DNA of 64,000 bases from contig OV884011.1 of assembly GCA_930367205.1 (NCBI GenBank), positions 46,947,754 to 47,011,753 on the forward strand, in the 5' to 3' direction. Shown piece after piece: positions 27,208-38,525 of the stretch. The translations under genes were made by a program, and so were the position numbers. Source of the stretch: Acanthosoma haemorrhoidale. Lineage: Eukaryota; Arthropoda; Insecta; Hemiptera; Acanthosomatidae. Under the pieces are notes generated by a model. The model ran no database searches and had not been told where the DNA came from. It saw nothing but the letters and a program-made list of their open reading frames with translations. How positions within the stretch are numbered: the stretch's first letter is position 1; the number at the start of each line of letters is the position of its first letter.

Positions 27208-27405
27208 ACTTGGAAATTTTTTTTTTTAGTAGTATAATTCCTTTATTGTGCAATAATTACAATCTGCCTTTTATAAGGCAATAAGTAGTTAAGATATATG
27301 CTCTCATTCATACAATATTTACAGTTCATCATTCACTCGCTCATTCATACAATATTTACAGACAGCCCAGAGACCCCCCAAATCCACCGCAAAGACTTGG
27401 AAATT
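27208..27405 (-). mobile_element. 5'-truncated LINE copy with 11-bp target duplication
   Basis: The insert occupies 27219-27394 and is flanked by ACTTGGAAATT at 27208-27218 and 27395-27405. On the minus strand it runs from the GGTCTCTGGGCTGTCTGTAA segment of the family's 3' UTR through two copies of an ATTGTATGAATGAG-like word to the GCCTTATAAAAGGC hairpin, TTGTAATT and a poly-A end. Only non-coding 3' sequence is present. The target duplication shows target-primed reverse transcription of a strongly truncated copy. Confidence 0.85.
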
Positions 27406-30138
27406 AAAATTATTTCTGATCCCATCAATTTATGTATGAAATTAAAGACCCGACTGCAATGATAAATGATATATATAGTTTCTCGATACTGGGATTTGAA
27501 GTAGTACATTTAAAAAAAAATCATGAAAACAAATAATCGATACTGGGACCTGACACGGCATACATCATGTATCGAAACATTAATAAAGCTAAAAAAAAAC
27601 CCCAACAACTTCTTCTCATATTCGCCCAATAACCTCTTCTATTCAATAGTATAGAGGAGTTTCAAAGTAGAGTAATAAAAATTGGGTTTAATAACGTGGG
27701 GGAAAGCAATCTTATCTGCACAGATTGCAAACACTGCCCACACAGAACTAATATAGATAACCATAGCGTTTTTCCAACATATTTAACGTATGGAATCGAA
27801 TTCTCCCAAGATGAATGATTTATGCACAAAAAAGTTTAGAAAGTAAAAAGTATTACAATCTCTGATTTATTAATTTGTTATTCAATGTTTTTAATGCTAG
27901 TAGGAGTCAAGAAAGGCGATATTATTTTAATGTCTCATGCCAACTTATAAAATTAAACGTTAGGTTTATCAGAACTAGAAAATCATATTTTTTATGCTCT
28001 GCTGTATGTCTGTTTGGGAGATAGAAGTCCTATTGTTGATCCATCTGAGTAAATTATGTGTTAAGACATTTCCACTTGATATACCAATGACTTAGTAAAG
28101 TAGTAACGATCACATACAAAAATAAATTAGGTAAATATATTAATCAATATCAATCAAATAACCACTATGAATATATTTTATTGCATTCGAAATAATTCTA
28201 TATTTAATTTTATAGAAAAATTTATAGTTGGCTTTGCTACTATGAAAAATCTTTAGAAAAGTTTAACATCGGGCTAAATAATCATAATAATGTAGATATT
28301 TTATGATTAGTTATGTAAGGAAGCCAAACATAATTATTCCCAGAAAGAACAAAACAAAAAAACTACGCGTCTTTTGAATCCTCTCTTTGTCGCTAATGAC
28401 GTATATAGAGATTGGAGTAAATGTAGGCTAACAATGGAATGTATTGTTCCTGTATAGACAGTGTTGTAGTTCAGTTTCTTAATCAACAACAATACATATT
28501 ATACTATATTATAAAAAGAAAAAAGTTCGTTGGAAAGACATCACTTTCTTACTCAGTTCAACGAAGATTCTTGAATTCCTAGAGGAAGATTTGTTTGTTT
28601 TGTTTTTTATTGAATATATTATTATTGATAAACTACTTCTGTAAAAATCTTATTGTTTGCTGTAAATAATAAGGTGAAGTACAAATTACTGCCCGGACTA
28701 CTCTACCTACTTCAAGCACATAAAAATGAATAACTCAAACACGAAAACGAAATTCCAAGAAGATTGTGTTTTGACCGATGTTGAATTTACTACAATAACA
28801 GTAAAATTATTTTTTTGTGATTATAATCTGCTCAAGTCGTATTGAATTGTACAGACATCTGTAAATTGTTTTAGTTTCTTATAGATGAAACCATGTATGA
28901 CTTTATTTACTAAAGGCAGTTAAACAATCTTTTATTTTGTTTCATAATTATTATTACGTGTTCTTATAGAGGTTTTTTTTTTGCCAGACTTGAATTTGTC
29001 ATCTGAACATTAATGTTATTCATAGCGGACTTTGTTGTTGAATAATTTTTTTTTATTTTATTCTATTCAAGTACAAACACATGGTATGTATTATTTATTA
29101 CTGAGTGCTTCGAGATCTTTAATCCAATAATTTATTTTATACAATATGACAATTTTTTAATGGAAAAGTAAGTAAGATCATATTCTATAGAAGTAGATGC
29201 TTGTCAAATTTAAGCTTCATGTAAATTATCTGGCCACATTATCAAGTGGAGGTTAAAATTCCCTGTTAAATGCAATTTGTTCCTTGTTATTGTTAAACTG
29301 TAGTATAATAAGTGTGTTCTGGATGACCGCTCAGTTTACACTGTGATTGCTGCCTTAACATAGGAATACAAGAAGAGGGAGGCTAACATTCAAACCACAC
29401 AGACAACCTAAAATTTTCAGACTTTAAAAGATGCACCACTTTATTACCCTTCCCAATCCCTTGCGTTCACAGCTGCGTTAGAACAATATGCAGACACTTT
29501 GAAAACTGCACGGTCACCCAAACCTGCTGATACAAGAACTGTTTTTACAGGTCTACAACCATGTAGAGGGGAGGTATTTCTGCATGTCCCCTACCTTCAT
29601 GTCAACCGTTTTTCATAGTTTTACATATTTCATGTTTTACAGTACATTCGCTAGTTGTAACGTTTGTAAGAAGTCAGAATAAGTTAAAAAAAAACAACAA
29701 CAACATACGTTTGTGATAAAAAATTGTAATGGTGCTATTTTGGATTCTAAAATCTGGCTCCGGATATTTAAATTGATGGTCTTAATGCATTATCAGCAAG
29801 CCGTCGGTTGACCTCAATCGTTTTCAATCAGTTGCCTTCACTAAGGTCAACTAGACGTTAATTATTAGTTTATCATTATTTATTATTTCTGTTATCTCCT
29901 AGTTACGTCACGTTCATGATTATATTGTTTAATCCGTTCCGTTATTCTACTGAAGATTTTTTTTTTTAACCATAACGCTTAATAATTCCTTTTATTTTAC
30001 TTGTTATTATTTGATAATTGAAATCAATAAGTTTTGTTCCAGCATAACCTAAAGCTATAAATAAAGTTATCATATGTATATTCACACTATGGGGTTGTCA
30101 CCAAGCTTTAACCTCTTCACAATTCATTTATTTATACA
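27406..30138. other. Anonymous AT-rich sequence
   Basis: Nothing recognisable beyond simple A/T runs and a small inverted repeat near 27630-27660 (CCTCT ... AGAGG). 29340-29620 is somewhat richer in G and C and has no open frame of note. Confidence 0.5.
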
Positions 30139-30394
30139 ATATCATTAAACCGTCAACTGTTTATTAATATTATTAACTCGTCAATAAACAGGCATCATCA
30201 AGGACTACAAATTTGAAAACAAGTTACAGTTAATTACATTATAGAAATAAATCTTTTGAATTTTACTTTTTATTATATTTTTTAAACACACCAAATTAGT
30301 TTAAATCTTATTTCTGTAATGTATTTTACTTGTTTTCATGCTTGATGTCCTTGATGATGCCTGGACATACGAAAAGTTGACGGTTTAATTATAT
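30139..30394. mobile_element. Foldback / MITE-like element with long interrupted inverted repeats
   Basis: The ends are AATATCATTAAACCGTCAACT (left) and, on the other strand, AATATAATTAAACCGTCAACT. Inside them further blocks pair: CAGGCATCATCAAGGAC near 30190 with GTCCTTGATGATGCCTG near 30348, TGAAAACAAGT with ACTTGTTTTCA, and ATTTCT/TTACATT segments. The centre is AT-rich and non-coding. The left arm carries an extra insert that itself forms a 9-bp hairpin (CTGTTTATT ... AATAAACAG); the right arm has GACATACGAAA at that place. No clear direct target duplication is visible. It encodes no protein, so any movement would depend on enzymes from elsewhere. Confidence 0.75.
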
Positions 30395-31965
30395 TTTCTT
30401 ATATTAAAGAATAGTGAAGACACCAATGCCTAATGAACAACTCATAGTGCAAATATACACATGTAAATGCTTCTTTTTAAACATCGATATCTTGGAAAAT
30501 AATAAAATTAACATATACTATATGCTGTGAGATCAGCATGTGCTATAAGTTTGTTTACTGATTATTAGTCCTCAGTTAACGCCTGACTAGGGCAGAAAGG
30601 GCTGACTTTGATATATGCAGCCAAAAAAACATGTTCTCTGAGCATCAAGCGATCGAAAATTAGGGATTTAATCCAGCATTGTTCATCGCTGAGCCATCAT
30701 CGCCTTAAGCTTCATACAAATACTATGTATCTATCTTGTGCATTTAACTCACAAAGGGCTTGTCCCACTCTGACGGATTCCAATGAACCCTTTTTTGGAG
30801 ATAATAGCTTTCTTAGGGCAATTATTAAATTAAATTTTAATTTAAACGCCATATTTTAAGCATTATCTTTTTTTTTTTTAAGCTGACATGTCATTGGAAG
30901 AAACAGTCTGTGTCTTATATTTGTTTTCCTGGTATTGCCAAAAAAAGTCCTCGTGGGCAACTAGTGAATGAAATGACGTTAATTAATTCACATCACGAAA
31001 GAGTTTTCGCGCTCAATGTACAATATAATTATCACTGGCGCTCTTAAGTTGTAATCGCTGGATATAACGATGAATTATCTTAATAGGGTTAGTAATTCTG
31101 TTCCTAACAACCATTCCTTCCCTAAGTCTTATTTTTTATTCGAGTCGGTCCATTTTTTATTCTGTATATGTTTCCTACTGATGCTTGTTAAGGAAATAAA
31201 TAATTAGCTCTATAAGTATCTTGAAACGTCATTTGGAAACATTTTTCCGAAATAAGAGCGAAAGATCATTTTTATTTATTTGAATTTTCAAAAATATAGT
31301 TTGGTCTGAAATATCGGCTTTAACTAATCGATTTCGTATAGCTAGAGCACAGGTTGCATCCATGGACATATCCTAGAGGCATAGGTTGATGCAGTATGCC
31401 GTGGGTTAATACGGATATCCTGTCGTCCGTTAGGTAGTCGACGCTTGCTCGTATCAATCATTTGCCTCAACTAATTCTGCATTTGAGGACCAGGTAACGA
31501 AGGCCAAAATATGACGATTAGGGAAAAGAATGCGGATGGGTGGGGGATCACAATATATGTTAAAGCGGTTTATTCATGAGAAAAAAAACAGGCAAGAATT
31601 AATATTGAACATAGCAAAAGATTTTCAATAAATACACAAATACTAAACGTTGTATTCATTGAACCACATCAGTGAGTACTTAATACACATGACGGTGAAT
31701 TTAGTATTTTGTTTACACACCGCTACCCTACCCCTCGGTCTTAACTTTCAATGGTTCACCCCCTGGCTAATTTCATCTGAGCAAAAACTGTCGTAGGGTA
31801 ATTCTACAGCGAGGTTAGCGGAAAAATGTGGCGAGTGTGTAGTTTTTAGCAACTTGAAAATATGAAAAACACAACTATGCTTTCGTGAAGTTGGCCAAAA
31901 AAAGCTTGGTATTCATCAAGAAGTCAAAATGCAAGAGAAGCATGGTTCAGCATTATACGAACCGC
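30395..31965. other. Anonymous AT-rich sequence
   Basis: No gene, RNA or transposon end could be supported. 31340-31510 is slightly GC-richer. An 83-codon plus-strand frame at 30608-30859 has no recognisable domain and is treated as chance. Confidence 0.5.
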
Positions 31966-32002
31966 GTATTATACTTCTAAAAACCTTTACTTCCATCTTC
32001 AG
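31966..32002 (-). repeat. Dispersed CTGAAGATGG repeat, copy 1
   Basis: On the minus strand this reads CTGAAGATGGAAGTAAAGG and ends TATAATAC. A diverged copy in the same orientation is at 33786-33820. The two lie on either side of the Tc1-type transposon but outside its terminal repeats, so they pre-date or are independent of that insertion. Confidence 0.55.
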
Positions 32003-32178
32003 ACAATGTAGTTAAGAAAGCGTTATTCACCATGTAATTTACAATTAAACTTAACTAAATTGTTATTGAATGTTGCGGTATGCTTCCCATGTTATTTTAT
32101 AGTCTATGCCATAATATATTGTTGTGTTACATTCAGTTTAATGTCGGGAGATGTGAGGTAGTAAAACATCTTAATATA

Positions 32179-33729
32179 CACTGACAGGCAAAAAATTCCA
32201 CCCACTTGTAAAAAAATTGTATTTGTATATAATACATGGTAATTGTATATAATACTTATTATTTATTGAATTTATAAAATCTTTTTTACCTTTAATAAAG
32301 TTTTTAACGTTTATTAAATGAGTCTTTGTTTAAAAATTTAAAATTAAAATGTGAACTGCTAAAAAACATGAAAAAAAAATTGAAAAATAACCATTTTTAT
32401 CCTAAAAGAAATTAATGACAGGATCATTTAATAGCGCGTCTTTCCTCCTCTTGCCTTTATTACTTCTTGAAGACGCCTCGGCATACTTTCCACCAGTCGG
32501 GAAATGTCCCTTTGCTGGAGGTTAGCCCATTCTTCCCGAAGAGCCCTTTCAAGGTCCTGCAGTGTATCAGGAAGTGCTGAACGCGGTCTTATTCGTCTTC
32601 CGAGGTTATCCCGTAAATGCTCGACAGGGTTCAAATCTGAAGAACGTGCTGGCCAGGCTAAGACCTCAATGTTGTCCTGATGAAGGAACGTCTGTACTAT
32701 GCGAGCGACATGTGGACGTGCATTATCGTGCATTAGAAATGAATGATCGCTGATTTCGATGAGGATAGGCAACACATGAGGTTCCAAAATCTCATCTACA
32801 TAGTGAGTGGCCATCAAAGACCCTCCACAAACAACAACCAATTCTGTGCGGCACTCCATTGAAATCCCAGCCCACACCATTAAGGAACCACGTTGAAAAG
32901 GTTGGCTCTGGGTGAAATTACAGGCTGCATACCTTTCATTTCTTCTTCTCCACACCCTTTCACGCCCGTCTGGAGATCTTAGAGCAAATCTAGATTCATC
33001 TGTAAAAAGTACAGCACACCATTCGTCCATAGTCCAATGACTGACTGTGTTCTCGAGCAAAAGCCAGCTGTGTAACTCTGTGAGTTCTGGTCAATTCTGG
33101 TCCTCTTACTGGGCGAAAAACCATTAGTCCATACTCATTTAATCTTCTCCGAGCAGTACGTTCAGAAATTTGCACACCTCGAACTTCTTGGAGCTAATGA
33201 ATCACTTGAACAACGGCAAGGTGCCGGTTTCGTAAAATTCTTAAAGTAAGAAACCGGTCATCCTGTGGTTCTGTTGTCCTAGGCCGTCCAGAACCAGCCC
33301 TTCTATGGTAAGACCCAGTTTCTCGAAAACGCCTGACGGCGTCTCGTAGAGTTTTATAGGGAACTCCGATGGCATTAGCTGCATATCTAATGGAACGTCC
33401 ATCATCAATAAGTGCCACACCACGTGCAACATCCTCAGCACGAAGAGACATTGTTAAACTTAAAATTGAGAAAATTAAAATATCGAAGCCGAAAACTAAG
33501 AAATTTGCTGCACCAGAACGCAAATGACACTGAATAAACATTTTTAATTCCATGGAAAGTAAACATTGGGAACGACAGTCCTTTAATTGAATTAAGGATT
33601 ATGGGTTACTATCCTCTATATTGACATTTATAATTGAAAAAAATACATATTTATTCATAAAAAAAGCAGAAATATTCTGAGATGAAAACATGAAAAAATT
33701 AGGTGGGTGGAATTTTTTGCCTGTCAGTG
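32179..33729 (-). mobile_element. Tc1-type DNA transposon, complete ends, broken transposase
   Basis: The 1551-bp element begins CACTGACAGGCAAAAAATTC at 32179 and ends with the exact inverted copy at 33729; 27 bases of the two termini are perfect complements. Each end abuts a TA dinucleotide (32177-32178 and 33730-33731), the target duplication expected of the Tc1/mariner superfamily. One transposase gene on the minus strand fills most of the inside. The perfect terminal repeats suggest a not very old insertion, while the gene already carries inactivating changes. Such a copy could still be moved by a transposase from another locus. Confidence 0.95.
32428..33451 (-). pseudogene. Tc1-type transposase (DD34E), inactivated
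   Basis: The enzyme would cut and paste the element by binding its terminal repeats. The start at 33451 gives MSLRAEDVARGVALIDDG, followed by helix-turn-helix sequence (SIRYAANAIGVPYKTLRDAV) and a GRPR-like hook (SGRPRTTEP), the paired DNA-binding region of Tc1 proteins. An in-frame TAG lies at 33196-33194. After it the frame continues LQEVRGVQISERTARRRLN to LAFAREH and then shifts by one base near 33050. The catalytic part reads LFTDESRF (first D), MHDNARPH (second D) and LNPVEHL (E); I count 34 residues between the second D and the E. EHLRD replaces the usual EHLWD. The span of 1024 bp is 341 codons plus one base, the normal family length. Confidence 0.93.
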
Positions 33730-33785
33730 TATATACAAAAGTATTTGAGATAGTTGGAAAACTTAACCTACTAGTCCATCATGAT

Positions 33786-33820
33786 GTATTAAACCTCTCA
33801 AAACTTACTCCCATCTTCAG
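33786..33820 (-). repeat. Dispersed CTGAAGATGG repeat, copy 2
   Basis: Minus strand: CTGAAGATGGGAGTAAG, then TTTTGAGAGG and TTTAATAC. It aligns with 31966-32002 over about 36 bases with a two-base gap. Confidence 0.55.
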
Positions 33821-34418
33821 AATATCTCATACAAGGAGGCACTCATAGTTTGAAACATAGCCGTCCGTAAATGGGTTTGAATTCTAAAACCATTATTTCT
33901 TCTTTCGAAGCTGATATACCAACGAATACATTCCCTCGAATTATTTGTTTTACAATATATAAATGCAATAGTTAACTAGTAATAAAATGATGACTGTATA
34001 ATTGATAATTTGATTTAAATTATTATAAACTGTAAAGTAATCGGTCATCCTACCAGGATACTTCCTTAAACTTAAATAAAACCGAACTTGTAATGTATAC
34101 AAGAACGCCTTCAACTAAAGGCTACGGGACCCGCAATGCTATTCTATACAGCGGGCTTAGTGTCATGTTTCTATGAAGGGGTTTAGAGAGCTTGAGATCA
34201 TCGTGGTGAAAGTAGATGTTTTGACAAATAGTTTTTCAACAACTTTTATTTTATGTAATTGCCTTTGATAAATATTGATAGATTTAATTTTTTTTTTGTT
34301 TTTTATGTGGTTCTTACGAGTAGGCATCGATGCTTCGATCGGACAATATTCTCGTCTTATATGATATTATTTTATCGGTTTTCATTCATATATTTTAAAT
34401 AAAATAAAGGGAAGTGCG

Positions 34419-34448
34419 AAAAGGGATTTTTAGTGGCCGACATGGTTT
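34419..34448 (-). repeat. Dispersed 30-bp motif, copy 3
   Basis: Reverse complement reads AAACCATGTCGGCCACTAAA followed by AATCCCTTTT, matching the copies at 18721 and 24221. Confidence 0.6.
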
Positions 34449-35204
34449 GTCTAGTACAAGTAAGGATTTTTGGTCAAAAATAGAGATTAGATTTAGTTGT
34501 CTCAATCATTGAATAAGTCTTGACTTATAGATACTAGATAGTAGGTAGTTCGGCCCGACACCTGTCTCTTCACATAAAATATAGTTTTTTTAGGTATTTA
34601 CTTTTGTTTATGCAAATTCCAAAAATACAATTTGGTGTATGATTGACGTACCTATTCAAAGTTTCAGCCGGTCTGAAGAAAATGATTATTTGATCTAGTT
34701 GCGAAAATTGTCGAGGCAACTAACTACAGGATAACTAGTATTTCCTTACGATTAGATAATATGTGCTTTTGGATGTGGAGTATAACTCTTTCAAAACAAT
34801 TATAAACTTGTTAAATGAAGGGGGTGAATATATTTAGACAGCCCTTGAACTAGAGAGGGTAAGTATGCGGAAGGGGTGGTAGTATCGACCTGGGCCAGCG
34901 AACCCCGGACACTAGGTTACCACCCCCACAGCCGTTGACCTCTGCCGCCTCCGCCACATCCTACGGTCCGATCACGACTGCTAGAGACTTGGAATCTTGG
35001 TTGAACAGTTAGTACACAGTAGCCCCTCGCTCAAACACAACCTATTCCAAAAACATACGCGCCCACTACACTCCGTACCCACTTAGACGTTTGATAAGAG
35101 GGTAGTAGCGAAATGAAGTGAGTGCCTTGTACTACCTAAGCTGCGGTACAAGGCTAATGTGCTTGTCTCTAGTTGCCTAGTTCTTGAATAGTGCGGATTG
35201 GTAA

Positions 35205-35453
35205 TTAGTTAAATATAGTGGTCATTTTTGTGTAGTGAGGGTAGTTATTGATGATAGGCATTTCAAGTTTTCTATAGTTGTTATATGATGATATTTTTTG
35301 TTTGTAAGTTTTCGTGTTGATGTGTTCTGTGAAGGTTAGGTATCTGTCTAGGGCCAAGCCAAGAAAATGGACTAATTTTAACCACTGAATGTGCACCAAT
35401 TTTATGGAAAGATGTTGAACGAGATGTGACCTGTGCTTTGCGAAAATTGACAA
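35205..35453 (-). pseudogene. LINE reverse-transcriptase scrap
   Basis: The minus-strand frame is open for 82 codons and reads VHFLGLALDRYLTFTEHI. V-x-FLG-x-x-LD-x-x-LT-x-x-x-HI is the segment just after the catalytic domain in many non-LTR reverse transcriptases; the main LINE in this window has YLGFHLDKRLTLSPH at the same place. The preceding FAKHRS ... LSIKLVHIQWLK fits the usual F-x-K-K/R ... I-x-W-x-x-x-V spacing. Downstream (NNYRKLEMPIINN) the similarity is lost. It is a short isolated fragment with no visible ends. Confidence 0.55.
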
Positions 35454-35481
35454 TATTTGTTAATTTTGAAGTTTGAATGTT

Positions 35482-35522
35482 GTAACCGGTTACTGTTGTG
35501 ACGTCACGAAGCAGTGACGTCA
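35482..35522. promoter_or_regulatory. Cluster of a Grainyhead-like and two CRE-like palindromes
   Basis: GTAACCGGTTAC, a perfect 12-bp palindrome containing the Grainyhead site AACCGGTT, is at 35482-35493. Two full CRE palindromes TGACGTCA follow at 35499-35506 and 35515-35522, 16 bases apart start to start. CREB/ATF bZIP dimers bind TGACGTCA and Grainyhead dimers bind AACCGGTT; both roles are known from other systems. Three perfect 8-12 bp palindromes in 41 bases of otherwise AT-rich sequence are unlikely by chance, but no adjacent gene is recognised. Confidence 0.5.
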
Positions 35523-35905
35523 GCGTATAGTCAAGTGTGCATTTTTTGGTTTCGTTACGGCTGAGAAAACAATATTATTGAGTTTTTGTAATTATATTCC
35601 ACTAGAATTTCACTTAATATTACATCAATCAAGACGTGCTCGTTTATAAATTGATTACCTATTCAATAATGGTAGTAAAATATTCAGTTTTTAATTTACT
35701 GGTCATGGTTTTTATATTAGAAATATTCCTCATTGCAAAACTAGGGTTGCGAAAAAAACGCGGTAACAATGTTTGTTTCATGATTAATAAATAGTAACAC
35801 TGTATTTGTCTCATTATCTAGTACTACAATTTAAAATACTATTCAATATTGTTACCGTTTTATTTAATAGGTATTTATTGTGTCTCAGCTACCTCAATGC
35901 AGCCT
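35523..35905. other. AT-rich spacer before the minisatellite
   Basis: No open frame or repeat is seen. The last 30 bases (CTCAATGCAGCCT) run straight into the first, divergent unit of the 25-bp array. Confidence 0.5.
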
Positions 35906-36755
35906 TCAGGTATGAATAGTATGTTATCCCTCAGGCATAAATAGTATACTATCCCTCAGGCATGAATAGTATACTATCCCTCAGGCATAAATAGTATACT
36001 ATCCCTCAGGCATAAATAGTATACTATCCCTCAGGCATGAATATTATACTATCCCTCAGGCATAAATAGTATACTATCCCTCAGGCATGAATAGTATACT
36101 ATCCCTCAGGCATGAATAGTATACTATCCCTCAGGCATGAATAGTATACTATCCCTCAGGCATAAATAGTATACTATCCCTCAGGCATGAATAGTATACT
36201 ATCCCTCAGGCATAAATAGTATACTATCCCTCAGGCATAAATAGTATACTATCCCTCAGGCATGAATAGTATACTATCCCTCAGGCATAAATAGTATACT
36301 ATCCCTCAGGCATAAATAGTATACTATCCCTCAGGCATAAATAGTATACTATCCCTCAGGCATGAATATTATACTATCCCTCAGGCATAAATAGTATACT
36401 ATCCCTCAGGCATGAATAGTATACTATCCCTCAGGCATAAATAGTATACTATCCCTCAGGCATGAATAGTATACTATCCCTCAGGCATGAATAGTATACT
36501 ATCCCTCAGGCATGAATATTATACTATCCCTCAGGCATAAATAGTATACTATCCCTCAGGCATGAATAGTATACTATCCCTCAGGCATAAATAGTATACT
36601 ATCCCTCAGGCATAAATAGTATACTATCCCTCAGGCATGAATATTATACTATCCCTCAGGCATAAATAGTATACTATCCCTCAGGCATAAATAGTATACT
36701 ATCCCTCAGGCATAAATAGTATACTATCCCTCAGGCATGAATAGTATACTATCCC
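35906..36755. repeat. 25-bp minisatellite, 34 units without length change
   Basis: Units start every 25 bases from 35906 to 36731; I followed all 34 and found no insertion or deletion. A unit begins TCAGGCAT, then A or G, then AATAGTATACTATCCC. It contains the perfect 12-bp palindrome ATAGTATACTAT. Unit 1 is divergent (TCAGGTATG ... ATGTTATCCC). Of the other 33, 18 have A at the ninth base, 11 have G, and 4 (units 6, 19, 25, 30) have G together with a G-to-T change inside the palindrome (AATATTATAC). The T change is always on the G background. There are no unique spacers, so it is not a CRISPR array, and it encodes nothing apparent. Confidence 0.97.
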
Positions 36756-38525
36756 TGAAGCTTAGGGTTACTACGTACAAGTATTCAGTAGCACCTAGGG
36801 GTACTTAGATCTAGGATTATATGGATTAAAAAATAATTGTTTTGCAGTTACAACCATTGCTGAGGTAACGCATATTGCTTACCACATATTGGGGAACGCG
36901 TCATCCTCTGACCGTCTCGAACATGTCAAATACAAACAGCCCGTCGAATCATCATGCATAAATTAATCTCATGACAATCTTCCATCAACCTAAGCCGATA
37001 TTTAACATTTGCTAAAATCAACGATAAATTCACGGCTATCTTTGAACCTATTAGATATTAGGGCATTTACTAAGTTGGAATACAAGTTTCATGTTTTTTT
37101 TATTGTTTCGGTATTTCCTGTTGGTTTATTGTCTGTATTTATTACATAGTTTTCTTTTATTTAGCAACATGTTCAATGCAACTTATTTACGATTTTACGT
37201 AGCTACTGTTCTTACTGTATTGTATTATATGTATTTGTTTTGTACTATGCGTGGATTTTGGTTACCGCCTTTTCAATATCTGGGATGGGTCCCTCTAATA
37301 AATACACACAAACTATAAAAATAAAATTAAGTATTTTTGATTAGAAATATCCAGAGGTTCAAAAAACTGAGGTGGAGACTCCTACCAGAAGTTGTGCATA
37401 TCTTCATATTGCTATTTCCTTTTATTTATTTCTAATTGTTTTATGTATTCCTTTTATGTATCCCTCTACGTTTGTATGCTATAAACTGAAGTGTATTTTT
37501 CGAATACATACTTTGCTTGTCTCTATTTTTTTCGGCAAATAACTACAGAAATATAATAATATCATTAAGAGTTATGTCTACAAAATTATACGCCTGATAT
37601 TTTAAAATTTACTACGTCTAATTGTTCGAAAAAGCCTTTGGAGCACTCCAAAAAACTTTTATTAATTTTACATCGCCAGTCGACGTTTCGCCTATTTGTT
37701 ATTATTCACCATTTTCTGGATTATGAATGTAATTATTTTTCAAAATCATTGTTTACTCGTCCGCTATTTCATACCAAATTGGTAACTTCTCATAAGATAT
37801 TTAAAAACTTACAGTATAAATAAAAATATATTTCTGTTCTCCACTCGGCAAGGAAACGAGTACAATATGTATCCATCTCTAAGCATAGGGTTCTGTTTTG
37901 GAGAATACACTAACCCACCGTTTCTCATCGATCCCCGATAATCAGGACAGTAGTCCACTTGTGAATAATTTAAAGCCAGTTTCACTTTTATCATTCATTC
38001 CTGTTTTTGAACGATATTTTATTCCCTCACAATATCAATTATCGCTGCACGCGAAATAACTCAGTTATGTATCTTGTAAAGTTCACTGCTTTATTTGAGG
38101 TCTGAACCGTAAAAGAATAAAAATAAAATAAAAATGAAAGTAGGTCTGCTCTTATGGAAGCGCCGTTTTGCAATGTCTCTTCTCTGCTGTTGGGGTCATT
38201 ATCACCGCATCTGGGCTGTGTGCATTAATATCGCCGCTGAATCCTAACCGCACTGACATTTTATCATATCGTGTGTATTTCACAAACCAGCCGTATCCAT
38301 TTTTTTTCTTTCCATGCCTGCCTGTGGTATTTACAATATTGTGTGGTTTATTTATTGCACAATATACTGTTATTTAGGCTGAAAGTCTGCATGTAGGCAG
38401 ACCGTTTATAATTTTTTTGTTAAAGCCGGCGCCGAAAAAAGTGACTTGTTTTTGGAGAAATTTTGTGGACATCATATCATGTCATTAGTTAACTCTTTTG
38501 TTTGTGATTGAAAAATCATTATTTG
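36756..38525. other. Mostly anonymous sequence with one hammerhead-like motif
   Basis: 37676-37725 on the minus strand ends CGAAACGTCGACTGGCGATG and is described separately. Elsewhere only AT-rich sequence and short chance frames are seen; 37091-37318 is a hydrophobic 75-codon frame with no domain. Confidence 0.45.
37676..37725 (-). ncRNA. Hammerhead-like / Penelope-type motif remnant
   Basis: Minus strand: CCAGAAAATGG, an AT-rich spacer of about 18 bases, then GGCGAAACGTCGACTGGCG. GAAAC followed by a GTCGAC-type palindrome is the 3' half of hammerhead ribozyme motifs carried by Penelope-like retroelements. The 5' core CUGANGA is degraded (CAGAAAA). It is probably an inactive relic, or an unrelated repeat that shares the GAAACGTCGAC word. 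Confidence 0.3.

Larger units (their letters stand above)
33732..35204. other. Mostly anonymous sequence, GC-rich patch at 34850-35100
   Basis: 33786-33820 and 34419-34448 hold copies of dispersed motifs described elsewhere. 34850-35100 is distinctly GC-rich (GGCCAGCGAACCCCGGACAC, GCCGCCTCCGCC) with several CpG pairs but only short frames. No gene is supported. Confidence 0.4.

Noticed and set aside
32562..32753. 63-codon plus-strand ORF
   Set aside because: Antisense shadow of the Tc1 transposase catalytic domain.
35906..36755. CRISPR-like array
   Set aside because: The repeats are contiguous 25-bp units with no unique spacers and no cas genes, in an animal-type sequence; it is a minisatellite.
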